From Chloroflexota bacterium (GTDB taxonomy: Bacteria > Chloroflexota > Dehalococcoidia > JACPQK01): a stretch of DNA of 57,053 bases. The notes under the pieces were generated by a model. The model was not told the DNA's origin, searched no databases, and saw only the letters and a program-made list of their open reading frames with translations. A program made the position numbers and the translations under genes. Shown here piece by piece: positions 10,701 through 18,010 of this stretch; within the stretch, counting starts at the first letter, position 1, and each line of letters opens with the position of its first letter. Where the stretch lies: the NCBI GenBank assembly GCA_016190505.1, contig JACPQM010000075.1:1-57053 (forward strand), read 5' to 3'.

Positions 10701-12198
10701 GGCCAAACTCGTCGGCAATGAAGACGATCCCGCCCTCCAGAACCATATCGCGAGGCTGGCCCATAGCGCCTTGAAGCACTCCCACCTCGACCGGGTGAGC
10801 CGGATCGGAGACATCCACTACCCTGAAGGCTTCGGCGCCGGCGCCTAGGGTCGCCACGTAAGCATACTTGCCAGCCACGGCGACACTGGTAGCGTAGCCC
10901 TGGGTAGGATAGCGACCGACTTGGACTGGGTGGGCCGCATCGGCAACGTCAATGACCCGCAAGCCGTAGACACCCGCTGCAACGTACGCATGGTTACCGG
11001 CCACGGCTATCCCGTCGGCATATCCCAGGGGGCCATAGAAGCCCACCTGGGCGGGCTGGCCTGGATTGGAGACATCCACGACCCGCAGCCCCTGATCGCG
11101 CTCGGCTACATAGGCCATGCTGCCAGCCAATGCTACACGACCGGCGTGGCCTTTCGTCTCATAGGCACCTATTTCGATCGGCTGTACGGCGTTCGAGGTG
11201 TCCACAATTCGCAGACCACCGAACGCGTCAGCCACAAAGGCGGTACTCCCTGCGACGGCCACGCCGAAGGCCCGGCCCGGCGTCCTGTGAAAGCCTGCGT
11301 CCCTGGGTCTGCTTGGGTCTGAGACGTCTACCAGCCTCAGCCCCTCCCAACCATCCGCGATGTAGGCGGCCCCCCCCGAGACGGCAACGCCGTAGGCATA
11401 ACCGGGCGTATCGAGAGAGCCTATTTCCCTTGGCTTGGTCGGGTCAGATACGTCTGCCACCAGGAGGCCTGCTCCCGCAGCAGCAATGTAAGCGTGAGGC
11501 CCATCAACAACCACATCGAAGGCATAGTATGCGCCAAAGGCCTGTCCTGCCTCGGTTGGATGGGCAAGGTCTCCGATGTCCACTACCCGCAGCCCGTCGG
11601 GACCATCGGCAACATGGGCATACTTCCCAGCTACGGTCACGCTTTCTGCATAGCCAGGAGTATCGTAGCTTCCAAGCACAGCCGGACGAGATGGCTGGGA
11701 TACATCTACGATGTGGAGGCCAGCACCACCAGCAGCTACAAAGGCAGTGTTGCCCACCACAGCCACATCCTCCACGTACCATCCGAAAGGCTCCGTGGCC
11801 CCCACCTCCCTCGGGTTGGCGGGGCTTGTAAGGTCCAGGACAATCAGCCGCAGTCCCACGCCAACGTAGGCGTAGTCCCCTTGGACGGCCACAGCCTGGG
11901 TCGGGCCGCCGATCTGCCCCACCACTTTGAGCAACTCAGGCTCAGGCGTTGGCATGGGTGAGGGCTTAGGAGTTGGGGAAGCGGTAGGCTTGGGTGTGGC
12001 GGCAGGACTGAGGGCTGGTGTAGGTGTGGGCGTCGGTGCTGGTGCGGCTGTCGGGCTGGGTACAGCAGTGGGGCTTGATGTTACGGTTGCCGAGGGCACT
12101 TCGGTTGGGGTCGGCGTAGGGGTTCCCACAGGCAATTGCATGCAACCGGCGAGTAGCGCAAAGACAACCAGCAGGGCGGCTACAAATTGCCTCTTCAT
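7792..12198 (-). CDS. Giant surface lipoprotein: LVIVD beta-propeller plus parallel beta-helix (copy 1)
   Basis: The protein has 1468 residues with the same architecture as its downstream paralogue: signal peptide with lipobox FALLAGC, Pro/Thr linker (about 22-90), about 13 LVIVD repeats of roughly 42 residues ([36 protein letters not shown]), a Ser/Pro linker, a CSLREA-like strand ([20 protein letters not shown]) near residue 762, then some ten to twelve beta-helix coils with the NVISGN...GNLIGT motif and the terminal [17 protein letters not shown]. The first blade is almost identical among all three copies, pointing to recent duplication or gene conversion. The ATG at 12198 begins 6 nt after the mazF-like stop, so transcription may come from the toxin-antitoxin promoter. 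No cell-wall sorting signal is seen; anchoring is by the lipid. Confidence 0.88.
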   Translation of the reverse strand: MKRQFVAALLVVFALLAGCMQLPVGTPTPTPTEVPSATVTSSPTAVPSPTAAPAPTPTPTPALSPAATPKPTASPTPKPSPMPTPEPELLKVVGQIGGPTQAVAVQGDYAYVGVGLRLIVLDLTSPANPREVGATEPFGWYVEDVAVVGNTAFVAAGGAGLHIVDVSQPSRPAVLGSYDTPGYAESVTVAGKYAHVADGPDGLRVVDIGDLAHPTEAGQAFGAYYAFDVVVDGPHAYIAAAGAGLLVADVSDPTKPREIGSLDTPGYAYGVAVSGGAAYIADGWEGLRLVDVSDPSRPRDAGFHRTPGRAFGVAVAGSTAFVADAFGGLRIVDTSNAVQPIEIGAYETKGHAGRVALAGSMAYVAERDQGLRVVDVSNPGQPAQVGFYGPLGYADGIAVAGNHAYVAAGVYGLRVIDVADAAHPVQVGRYPTQGYATSVAVAGKYAYVATLGAGAEAFRVVDVSDPAHPVEVGVLQGAMGQPRDMVLEGGIVFIADEFGLRLLSVSDPSAPTQLGFIQLAEASQGKALSSAVGVAVRERLAYVAVEQAGLKIVDVSNPDRPTLAGIYPGVRFAQDVAIAGSYAYVADTVRLVVIDVSSLSQPREVASYDIPGFAESVTATGTAVYVAAGSTGISVIDVSDPGTPTLATTYNTPGYSQEVVVSGDRVFVADQDGGLLILEKPDSGRSRHLGDLQPPPSTIHQAAETALHDSPGLPASSPEDRPHLGGSSSPGTEPPNLGNTIPGPDSAVEPEARGTANVSGDATTCVVTSTADSGPSTFRWCLEYATKGAVISFDTAVFPPQSPATTTVASQLPWLTQGSITIDASNAGVILDGRNTPKGTNGLTISSDSNVVQGLQILRFPGTGVLIHGGGKDNTVGGDRTLGTGPMGQGNVISGNGLEGVSITGAGTVRNRVIGNYIGLDVTGSVPLSNRNGVEIGRGASYNRVGGSLRGERNVISENQDNQVTIWGVGSDENVVTGNLVGTDSTGTFALRLESQTERIPVGVHIHSGARNNEVGPGNVISGNQSGVLLYGEGTEDNNVFGNLIGTDVGGTVAISNSANGISMSAGARRNRIGGGLPGDRNIVSGNGGCGICVNGEAAENVITGNFIGVDATGKRALGNQGSGIFIGTSRNRVGGMDAGERNVISGNAVHAVHLVSGSSTRNVIVGNYVGLDAGGQVALGNGDHGIAMELGPYNNLVEKNVVVTTGRNAVLLNDPGTSYNTVVGNLIGTNASGTAALGGGQVAVLIGMGAGFNRIGGTAAKDRNVIVGGILLGRQGAPGNLVLGNYIGTDISGTVGIATMALGVTLGSGAQRPFIGGATEGERNVISGNVGGGVQVDPGVDYAFIAGNYIGTDAGGTARLGNRGAGLIIEGEHNFVQGNLVAYNGKCGLLIIAGEGNVIRRNSFVDNECNAADRGKHNQWDLDGKGNYWSDYKGKDANGDGVGDTPYPVAPNGVDRYPLMKPEEALR

Positions 12199-12204
12199 TC
12201 GGTC

Positions 12205-12549
12205 CTACGTTTCCAGTCCCAGGCTGTGGTGTAGAGCCACGTCAACCTCTCGCATCCTCTCTCCACCGAGGCTACCCGCCATTTCGCCCAGGCGCCCCTG
12301 GTCTACCGTTATAATCTGCTCACACAGAACAGTCCCGTCCAGGCGAAGGCCACTCTCCCGGGCGGTAAAGGGCACATGGAAAGGGTACTGGCGGCGGCGC
12401 GGCTGCGAGGTGATGGCAGCCACGATGGTAGTGGGGCTGGAGCGGTTTCCCACGTCGTTCTGTACAATGAGCACCGGACGGCGTCCGGCCTGCTCGGAGC
12501 CGCTGGCAGAAGGCAACTGCAACCAGTAAATCTCGCCGCGCCTAACCAT
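12205..12549 (-). CDS. MazF/PemK-family endoribonuclease toxin
   Basis: The product (114 residues) begins MVRRGEIYWLQLP, then RRPVLIVQNDVGN, TTIVAAITSQ and LDGTVLCEQIITVD, which are the PemK/MazF core strands; the family cleaves RNA. I prefer the ATG at 12549, matching the usual MxRRGEIYW start; an in-frame ATG at 12561 would add four residues. It overlaps the 3' end of the antitoxin gene by 8 nt. It is followed at 6 nt by the giant lipoprotein gene, so the TA pair appears to head that operon. Confidence 0.88.
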   Translation of the reverse strand: MVRRGEIYWLQLPSASGSEQAGRRPVLIVQNDVGNRSSPTTIVAAITSQPRRRQYPFHVPFTARESGLRLDGTVLCEQIITVDQGRLGEMAGSLGGERMREVDVALHHSLGLET

Positions 12550-12811
12550 CGGCGCGTTCATCCCACCGGGTGCGCTGGCGGATCATCTCACTGGCCAATG
12601 GAAAGGCCTCCTCTGCCATGCGCTGGTTTTCTTCGGCCAACTCTCGGTAACCTTCCTCCATCAGAGCCTGGATGCGCGCCTGCTCTTCCTTCTCCAGCAA
12701 CTTGGCGATGACGCCGCTCCGTGTGGTCGCCCGCTCCCTGGCCAGCTCGTCGGCGTAGTTCAACAGCTTCCTGGGAAGGCTGATGGTCACCTTGGCGGTC
12801 TTTTCTTCCAT
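12542..12811 (-). CDS. Ribbon-helix-helix antitoxin of the MazF-like pair
   Basis: The product (89 residues) starts MEEKTAKVTISLPRKLLNYA, a CopG/MazE-like ribbon-helix-helix DNA-binding strand (KVTISLP), followed by a helix and an acidic C-terminal segment that would wrap the toxin. The ATG at 12811 is chosen because AGAGGTG lies 5-6 nt before it; a GTG two codons upstream has the Shine-Dalgarno too close. It is expected to neutralise the downstream MazF and to repress the promoter that carries the CATAC-N5-GTATG dyad. Confidence 0.85.
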   Translation of the reverse strand: MEEKTAKVTISLPRKLLNYADELARERATTRSGVIAKLLEKEEQARIQALMEEGYRELAEENQRMAEEAFPLASEMIRQRTRWDERADG

Positions 12812-12829
12812 ACTCACACCTCTGCGGCT

Positions 12830-12858
12830 ATGCTACCATACCGTAAGTATGACTGCAA
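12830..12858 (-). promoter_or_regulatory. TA promoter with operator dyad in the spacer
   Basis: On the minus strand: TTGCAG (12853-12858), 17-nt spacer, TAGCAT (12830-12835), 18 nt before the antitoxin ATG. The spacer contains the inverted repeat CATAC-N5-GTATG (12837-12851), well placed for autoregulation by the RHH antitoxin. It may also drive the lipoprotein genes downstream. Confidence 0.6.
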
Positions 12859-13283
12859 GTCATCCACAAGGCTTCTTCTCGAACACACGTGTGTCTCTCC
12901 GCTAGAATGGGCCCACCATCAGTTTTTGCCTGCGGAGAGAACAAGCGCCGCCTCATAGCCCTGGGCGAGCGGAGTCAAAAATATATATTTCTCTTTCGGC
13001 TCGTATAAGACGCATTACACGCTTTCCGCATAGGAAGACATGAACGACGAGTGGATGACAGTCAAAGACCTGACAACTGCCACCTCGCCCCATTCACCAA
13101 ACAGTAAGTGCCCTTCCAACTCACCCCGTCACCGGTTCCCCGATCCCCAGGCCTACCTCTCCACCCCACCACCTACCCTTATGCTGAAACTTCAGGGCCC
13201 CCACCGGATATATACAACCCGCTGCGTTTGTGGTAACATCTCGGCATTCCACCTGTTGACATCTTCTGGGAAGGAGATTTGCC
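12859..13283. other. Intergenic region without a convincing gene
   Basis: This 425-bp stretch separates the divergent TA and ferredoxin genes. It is locally AT-rich (AAAATATATATTT near 12980) with a TATAAG near 13005. Short ORFs here lack ribosome-binding sites and protein-like composition. The end provides GGGAAGGAGATTTGCC, the ferredoxin ribosome-binding site. Confidence 0.5.
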
Positions 13284-13769
13284 ATGGCCAACAATGGACG
13301 GGCGCTGGCGCTGGACCCCCTCAAGTGCACGGGCTGCCATAGCTGCGAGGTGGCCTGCTCCACCGCCCGCGAGGGGGCCAGTTCCCTGGTCCAATCCCGC
13401 ATCCGCATAACCGCTTTCGAGGCCGAGGACTTCAACTGTCCCATCGTCTGCCAGCAGTGCCAGACCCCCTATTGCGCTCTGGTCTGCCCCACCAGGGCAC
13501 TGGTGAAGAACGCCGGCACCGGCATCGTGGACTGGATCCAGGCCAAGTGTGTGGGGTGCAAGATGTGCCTGGTGGCCTGTCCCTTCGGCGCGCTGAACAT
13601 GGCCGAGGGCGGAAAAGTGCTCAAGTGCGATCTGTGCAGCGGTGATCCGGTGTGTGTGCGCTTCTGCCAGCCCGGCGCCCTCAGCTACACCAGCCTGGAC
13701 GAGATCGGAGGCGGCCAGCGGGTCAAGTTCGCCCAGACCATGAAGCAAGCGCAGCTAAAGGAAGCTTAG
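13284..13769 (+). CDS. Polyferredoxin-type electron-transfer protein, four [4Fe-4S] clusters
   Basis: The 161-residue protein of the HycB/HydN/DmsB-like ferredoxin family carries Cys motifs for four [4Fe-4S] clusters: CTGCHSCEVAC, CQQCQTPYCALVCP, CVGCKMCLVACP and CDLCSGDPVCVRFC. There is no signal peptide, so it is cytoplasmic. Such proteins serve as electron-transfer subunits for aldehyde ferredoxin oxidoreductases, formate dehydrogenases or other molybdopterin/tungstopterin enzymes. No catalytic partner is adjacent; the only such enzyme in the window is at 49358-51919. The ATG is preceded by AAGGAG at good spacing. It stands alone on the plus strand. Confidence 0.88.
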   Translation: MANNGRALALDPLKCTGCHSCEVACSTAREGASSLVQSRIRITAFEAEDFNCPIVCQQCQTPYCALVCPTRALVKNAGTGIVDWIQAKCVGCKMCLVACPFGALNMAEGGKVLKCDLCSGDPVCVRFCQPGALSYTSLDEIGGGQRVKFAQTMKQAQLKEA

Positions 13770-13856
13770 CTGGTCCCTTTTGCCCCTGGGCGAAAGCCCC
13801 GCTAACCGTCCCGATCTCTCGGAACAGTCTAACCCGTTAGACCAATACATCGCCGT

Positions 13857-13892
13857 AGGGCGGGCTTCGCCCACCGTAGCGAAGCCCGCCCT
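13857..13892. repeat. 14-bp inverted repeat AGGGCGGGCTTCGC
   Basis: AGGGCGGGCTTCGC (13857-13870), an 8-nt loop, GCGAAGCCCGCCCT (13879-13892), extendable by three pairs including a wobble. It lies about 90 nt after the ferredoxin stop. It resembles the other GTAGGGCG-type elements and could serve as a transcript-end hairpin, though no U-run follows. Confidence 0.65.
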
Positions 13893-14173
13893 GCGGATTT
13901 CTTGCGCTTTCCCAAACAGCGCCGTAGCCCGATCCATTCTGTCCCTATGGGTGCGCCCGAGCGCAGGAACTTTGTTCATAAACTGTCAAGCTGGTGCAAT
14001 ACACTGCGCGCCAGTGAACCTCAGAGCGCCTTTTCTTACGTATTCTTAACAATATCTCCTATGCCAAGGTAGCGTAATAGTAGTACGCTGTGTGGCGTAG
14101 TCCCTGGAGGCGAGCAATGGGTCTGGAGTTTGAGTCTTGATTGATTGTCGTTGGAATTGCGGAGGTGAGACCC

Positions 14174-14317
14174 ATGACCCCAAGCGCGTTGTGGACAGGC
14201 ATCCTCGAGGTAGCCCCCGACCCCTTAATGCTCACCGGTTTCCTCGGGGCCTGCTTTCTGGCGGCGATAGACTACGTCGTCCTGTGGTGGGCAGACCGCC
14301 GGCGAGCATTGCCGTAG
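14174..14317 (+). CDS. Small hypothetical membrane protein (47 aa)
   Basis: This short ORF starts MTPSALWTGILEVAPDPLML, continues through one hydrophobic segment (about residues 19-40, with GFLGACFLAAIDYVVLWW) and ends in the basic ADRRRALP. The ATG follows GGAGGTGAGACCC, a strong Shine-Dalgarno sequence at ideal spacing, which is the main reason to call it. I do not recognise a family. It stands alone between the ferredoxin and the convergent corrinoid methyltransferase. Confidence 0.6.
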   Translation: MTPSALWTGILEVAPDPLMLTGFLGACFLAAIDYVVLWWADRRRALP

Positions 14318-14330
14318 TGCGGGGCTGGGT

Positions 14331-14362
14331 CCGTCCGATCGGTCGGATCCGTCGGATTGGTC
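14331..14362. repeat. Short GTCGGATC-type tandem repeat
   Basis: Successive imperfect units based on TCGGATCCG / TCCGATCGG with overlapping dyad symmetry lie between the small membrane ORF and the convergent methyltransferase gene. They could act as a bidirectional hairpin; function is unknown. Confidence 0.4.
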
Positions 14363-14402
14363 AGGCCCCTGTCCCTTTGGGGGAGGGCGTGGGCGAGTGA
14401 GC

Positions 14403-16130
14403 CTATCGTCCCACCAGGGCATGCGCCTTCTCGATGGCCTCTACGGCGTCCTCGCCGTAGAGGTCCAGGCCGCACTCGCGGGCCTTGGCGGGGCTGATGC
14501 CCCTGCCTCCGGTCAACGTCTTGTAGGGCAAGCCCTGCTCCTTGATGAGGCTCGAGACGCGTCGCGCCGTGGACAGACCCTCCCGGGTGTACACGCCCAC
14601 CGCGAGCACATCGGCCCGGTACTCCTGCGCCGCCTTAATGAAGTCCTCGGCCGTCTTGTTTACACCGATGCTGTGCACGGCGAAACCCGCCGAGCGGAGC
14701 ATGGCCCCCACAACCTTTATCCCCATCTCGTGGATGTTGGGCCGGACGGAGCCGATGACGATTCGCCCATAGAAGTCCCGGTCTGTGAAGTAGGGCAGCA
14801 GCACCTCCAGCCCCTCGCCGAAGGCGCGGTCCGCCATGACCAGCTCGGGGAAGAAGGTCTCCCGGATGTGGTGCTTCTCGGCCATGACCCGCACGCCTTC
14901 GGCCAGCCCATCGCCAAGGATGCGCTGGGGCGGGAAATGGGGCAACGCCTGCCGGACAAGCTCCCGGGTGCGGGCGGCGTCACCGTCGAACACCGCGCTG
15001 GCGATGTCCCCCAGCATACCCGTGGACTGGATGGCATAGGTCTTGACCAGGCCCCTGGTGTGGCCCTTGTCCACCGGCTCGTCCTCCAGCGCGGGAGGTG
15101 GCACCGGCAGGGGGTAGCGGCCGTACTTCTCGGCTGCGGCAATCATGGCGTCAATGTTCTCTCTGGGCGTCCCCACGGAAAGGCCGCCACCGGTCTTGAG
15201 GATGAACCCCCCGCCGTGTCCCGCCCGGTAGATCAGGTCACGGCAGGCCTGCTCCACCAGCGCCGGCGTGCCGTCGGCCAGCACCTCCACGGCGTTGACG
15301 TTGCCGTGCAACGAAATCCTGTCCCCGATCACTTTCTTCAGCGCCAGGGCCGACGCGAAGTTGAAGTCGAAGGCGTTGCACCCCCAGCTCGGGAAGACAT
15401 GGGCGATATGGGCCACGTCCATGTCGGCGTGGAGGAGCTTGATGCAGGCGGAGGTGGCCCCAAAGATGCGCCGGCAGTGCGGGGCCACGAACTCTTCGGC
15501 CCAGGCCTCGGAGAGCATGGGCATCATCTCCGTCGCGCTGAACAGGATGTCGAAGCGGAACCCCTCGCCGCGGCAGAACTCTTCCTGCACCTGGACCCAG
15601 GCCACGGTGGCCTCGGTAAGTACTTTCGACACCTCGTGGATGTAGGCCCGGTCCTGGCTCATCTTGAGGAACAGGGGGCCCAGCCCGCCCAGGTGCTCCT
15701 CCAGCACCATGAGGGGATGCCAGGCCCGGGCCATCCAGGAGAACGACCCCCAGCGGGCGGCGATGTCCGCGTCCATGTGCTGGTGGTTGTACCGCCACCA
15801 GTCGAAGAACTCAAGGCAGCGCGGGTCTGCCTTGAAGTCGGGGACCTGGTGGTTGCCCGTGAGGATGGTGTCCTCGACGGCTGATACGAAGGGGTGCTTC
15901 CGCCAGGTGGGAGCAAACTCCACGAACAGGGCGCCGGGGAAACGACGCTGGAAGTCCAGCTTGACTTCGAGCTGTTTCTCCTTGCTGCCGAAGTAGTCCT
16001 GGGCTGGCACGCCGCTGAACTCGTGCAGCACGGGCGGGGCGCAGGTCAGGATGACCGGCACCTGGTCCGGCTCCCGGTGGGCCACCGTGGTGCGTATGCG
16101 TTCCCGGGGTGTCATGGCTGCTGGTGTCAT
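14403..16130 (-). CDS. Corrinoid methyltransferase: URO-D-type domain fused to a B12-binding domain
   Basis: The product has 575 residues. Residues about 1-350 are of the uroporphyrinogen-decarboxylase/MtaA-type TIM-barrel superfamily (PRERIRTTVAHREPDQVPV near the N-terminus, ISLHGNVNAVEVL and GGGLSVGTPRENI later). Residues about 365-440 form a helical cap typical of corrinoid proteins. Residues about 455-575 form a cobalamin-binding Rossmann domain (RIVIGSVRPNIHEMGIKVVG). His467 in the NIHEMG segment matches the lower-axial His of DxHxxG, but the usual Asp is Asn. Methyl donors in this family are methylamines, methanol or methoxylated compounds; the substrate here cannot be assigned. The ATG at 16130 is preceded by GAGGAGAG. 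No reductive activator is nearby. Confidence 0.82.
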   Translation of the reverse strand: MTPAAMTPRERIRTTVAHREPDQVPVILTCAPPVLHEFSGVPAQDYFGSKEKQLEVKLDFQRRFPGALFVEFAPTWRKHPFVSAVEDTILTGNHQVPDFKADPRCLEFFDWWRYNHQHMDADIAARWGSFSWMARAWHPLMVLEEHLGGLGPLFLKMSQDRAYIHEVSKVLTEATVAWVQVQEEFCRGEGFRFDILFSATEMMPMLSEAWAEEFVAPHCRRIFGATSACIKLLHADMDVAHIAHVFPSWGCNAFDFNFASALALKKVIGDRISLHGNVNAVEVLADGTPALVEQACRDLIYRAGHGGGFILKTGGGLSVGTPRENIDAMIAAAEKYGRYPLPVPPPALEDEPVDKGHTRGLVKTYAIQSTGMLGDIASAVFDGDAARTRELVRQALPHFPPQRILGDGLAEGVRVMAEKHHIRETFFPELVMADRAFGEGLEVLLPYFTDRDFYGRIVIGSVRPNIHEMGIKVVGAMLRSAGFAVHSIGVNKTAEDFIKAAQEYRADVLAVGVYTREGLSTARRVSSLIKEQGLPYKTLTGGRGISPAKARECGLDLYGEDAVEAIEKAHALVGR

Positions 16131-16152
16131 AGGTACTCTCCTCGGACGCGCG

Positions 16153-16443
16153 TTACAAACCATACCCCGGCCTGAAGGCCGGGGCTAGCCTTGATTCACC
16201 CGAAACGTGGTGGGGCAAGACCTCCTCACCCTCCAGAAGCGGACGAAGGCGGGGGCCGCCCCTGCCTTCGTCTTGTTCATTCACCAGCTTCGGCAGGCTA
16301 GCGCCCGCCTCCCGAAGCCAGTCCAGTACCTCCAGCTTCCGCTTGAAGCTCATTCTAGCCTGGCTGCGATGCCAGCGCTCTTTCTCTCGGTAAGCCCGCT
16401 CAGAGTAGGCTTTGGAGTCTATTGGTAAGGGTCTTGGCTTCAT
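16153..16443 (-). CDS. Small protein paired with a nucleotidyltransferase
   Basis: The 96-residue basic protein starts MKPRPLPIDSKAYSERAY and is rich in Arg/Lys in its first 60 residues (EKERWHRSQARMSFKRKLEVLDW). It overlaps the 3' end of the nucleotidyltransferase gene by 44 nt, suggesting coupled translation. The last residues are read through the CCCCGGCCT palindrome at 16165-16184, so the C-terminus may have been altered by a repeat. The pair resembles AbiEii-type nucleotidyltransferase toxin modules with a small partner, but I do not recognise this family. Confidence 0.5.
   Translation of the reverse strand: MKPRPLPIDSKAYSERAYREKERWHRSQARMSFKRKLEVLDWLREAGASLPKLVNEQDEGRGGPRLRPLLEGEEVLPHHVSGESRLAPAFRPGYGL
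16165..16184. repeat. Palindrome CCCCGGCCT-GA-AGGCCGGGG
   Basis: Perfect 9-bp arms with a 2-nt centre between the small partner gene and the downstream methyltransferase gene, overlapping the former's C-terminal codons. It could act as a terminator-like hairpin; no U-tract follows. Confidence 0.55.
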
Positions 16444-16900
16444 CGTCGAATCGCTCCAGCAAGTATTGCAGGTGGTCCATCCTGACTAATGGCAACAGAT
16501 TTGGGATGCGTAGTTTGTCTTTGGTACGAAACGCATCTAGAAACAATACTACCAGGTGTTCCGGCGATGCGACCCTCACCCGAAGCCCACCGAGCCTAGC
16601 CTGGCGTGCCCCCTTCAAGGTGTCGTCATAGAGGGGCTTAGTTGTCGTGGGGAACACCTGTATTGGAACACCCCCGAGGACATAATGCATTCCTTCCTGT
16701 CGTTCAGCAACACCCGCCAAATGGCGAAGAAGTTGCCAGTATTCATCATCGGTATCCACGAGAGCAATGATATCCAGGTCCTGCGTAAACATCGGCTCCA
16801 TGTAGGCGGTGGCGGCAACCGCCCCGATGACAACATAGTCTCGGATAACCCTGCGCCGCTTGAGCGTGTTGAGTGCGCGGATGGCATCAATGAACGGCAT
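16400..16900 (-). CDS. Nucleotidyltransferase-like protein (AbiEii/MNT type)
   Basis: The 166-residue protein has a nucleotidyltransferase-fold core: DYVVIGAVAATAYMEPMFTQDLDIIAL, matching the hG[GA]xA...R.T.DhDh pattern, with the second acidic strand at VPIQVFPTT. The canonical GG/GS before the first Asp pair is GA, so activity is uncertain. The C-terminal half includes ASPEHLVVLFLDAFRTKDKLR, typical of AbiEii-like proteins. The ATG is preceded by AAAGG. It overlaps the small downstream gene by 44 nt; I infer a toxin-antitoxin-like or abortive-infection-like pair. Confidence 0.65.
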   Translation of the reverse strand: MPFIDAIRALNTLKRRRVIRDYVVIGAVAATAYMEPMFTQDLDIIALVDTDDEYWQLLRHLAGVAERQEGMHYVLGGVPIQVFPTTTKPLYDDTLKGARQARLGGLRVRVASPEHLVVLFLDAFRTKDKLRIPNLLPLVRMDHLQYLLERFDDEAKTLTNRLQSLL

Positions 16901-16972
16901 GACATACCTTTGGCAATGCGCTGCCCGCTAGTTCTCTACACGTTCGGGATAGTAGTCAAAAGGTGGAGCGAG

Positions 16973-17755
16973 CTATAGCTTCTTGACCTTTTTCCCGATC
17001 ATGTCCCTAATCTTTTCGTAGGAGGGAGGCGGCCCCGTCCGTACCTGTTTCCCGTCTATGAACAGGGCGTCTGACACGCCCCACTCCTGAAAGGTCTGCC
17101 TGTCCAACGTATCTATCGCCTGGAAAACGACCCTGTCCCCAAACTCCGCCGCCGCCCTCCGCGCCCTTTCATATGCCATGTTCTGGGCGGGGCACCACCC
17201 GTTGAGGAGTGCGGTCACCGTCACCTGGCCGGGTATCCCCTCGGGCTTCTTCTTTTGTCTGGTCCACCTGGGTGGTACTGCGCCAGCGGTGAACGGCTTC
17301 CACAGGAGGGACTGGATGCCCATCCTATCCACCGACCTGTATCCCTGCTTCCTGAACCACGAGGCTTTCATCCAGAATGGCAGCAAGAGCCCCCAGGCCG
17401 CAAGGCCCTTTGCTCCCTGAGCTTTGGCGTCCTCCTCAGCGGCCTGTAGCAGCGCCCTGCCAAACCCATGTTTCTGGAAGTTGCCCCGGCCCTTGTTGTG
17501 CCCGTGGACCCAGATGCAGTCGACGAAATACAGGTCCTTGCCTTGCGCGAAGGAGTGCTCGATGGGCGCATACTGTATCATTCCCCCGACGTTGCCGTTG
17601 TCGTCCAACGCGAGCTTGACGCGGACGCCCTGGTCCTTCATCTTGTTGTACCAGAGTTGTTTGTGGCCTCCGGCGTCCTTCATGTCTTCCGACCAGTCCT
17701 TAAGGCATACGAAGTACAGCGGCTCGTGCTCTGGGGCCAGGTCAACCACTTTCAT
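16973..17755 (-). CDS. GNAT acetyltransferase with C-terminal thioredoxin-like (YoaP-type) domain
   Basis: In this 260-residue protein, residues 1-150 form a GNAT N-acetyltransferase domain: IEHSFAQGKDLYFVDCIWVHG leads into the acetyl-CoA loop RGNFQKHGFGRALLQAAEED. After a linker rich in Lys/Pro, residues about 175-255 look like a degenerate thioredoxin fold (VTVTALLNGWCPAQNMAYER, then FIDGKQVRTGPPPSYEKI). Only one Cys remains where a CxxC could be. The combination matches YoaP-type proteins; the substrate is unknown. The ATG is preceded by GGGGGTGAGGG. It appears to be a single-gene unit. Confidence 0.75.
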   Translation of the reverse strand: MKVVDLAPEHEPLYFVCLKDWSEDMKDAGGHKQLWYNKMKDQGVRVKLALDDNGNVGGMIQYAPIEHSFAQGKDLYFVDCIWVHGHNKGRGNFQKHGFGRALLQAAEEDAKAQGAKGLAAWGLLLPFWMKASWFRKQGYRSVDRMGIQSLLWKPFTAGAVPPRWTRQKKKPEGIPGQVTVTALLNGWCPAQNMAYERARRAAAEFGDRVVFQAIDTLDRQTFQEWGVSDALFIDGKQVRTGPPPSYEKIRDMIGKKVKKL

Positions 17756-17780
17756 CCCTCACCCCCTGTCCACATTCAAC

Positions 17781-17864
17781 CGTCATTGCGAGCGCAGCGA
17801 AGCAACCTTCTGACCTTGGCACCGTCCGTGGGTTGCTTCGTCGCTGCGCTCCTCGCAACGACGG
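17781..17864. repeat. Inverted-repeat element CGTCATTGCGAGCGCAGCGA...
   Basis: Left arm CGTCATTGCGAGCGCAGCGA then AGCAACC; right arm GGTTGCTTCGTCGCTGCGCT then CCTCGCAACGACGG; together an 84-bp imperfect hairpin. Related copies lie at 81-106 and 19574-19686. It sits in the 255-bp gap between the GNAT gene and the enoyl-CoA hydratase gene; I see no gene in the rest of that gap. Confidence 0.75.
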
Positions 17865-18010
17865 TTAGCACGCGGTTCCCTTTGTCGTTGCGACTAGGGA
17901 CAGAATGCATGTCATTAAAAGTCACAAATCGCCAGGAATCGTTCATACTGACATCTAATGTATCGTGTGCGTTCAATGACCATGAGACCCGCCCCTACGG
18001 GCGTCAATCA

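Noticed and set aside
3683-12198. Regularly spaced repeats resembling a CRISPR or tandem-repeat array
   Set aside because: The periodicity is that of protein repeats (LVIVD blades and beta-helix coils), with no conserved 25-40 bp direct repeat and spacer structure.
13256-13261. TTGACA just upstream of the ferredoxin gene as a -35 box
   Set aside because: Only 22 nt before the ATG; a -10 box at normal spacing would lie across the start codon.
13040-13342. Plus-strand ORF of 100 codons before and into the ferredoxin gene
   Set aside because: Overlaps the ferredoxin start in another frame, no ribosome-binding site, unlikely composition.
14397-15884. Plus-strand ORF (495 codons) opposite the corrinoid methyltransferase
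   Set aside because: Antisense shadow of a gene with full domain match.
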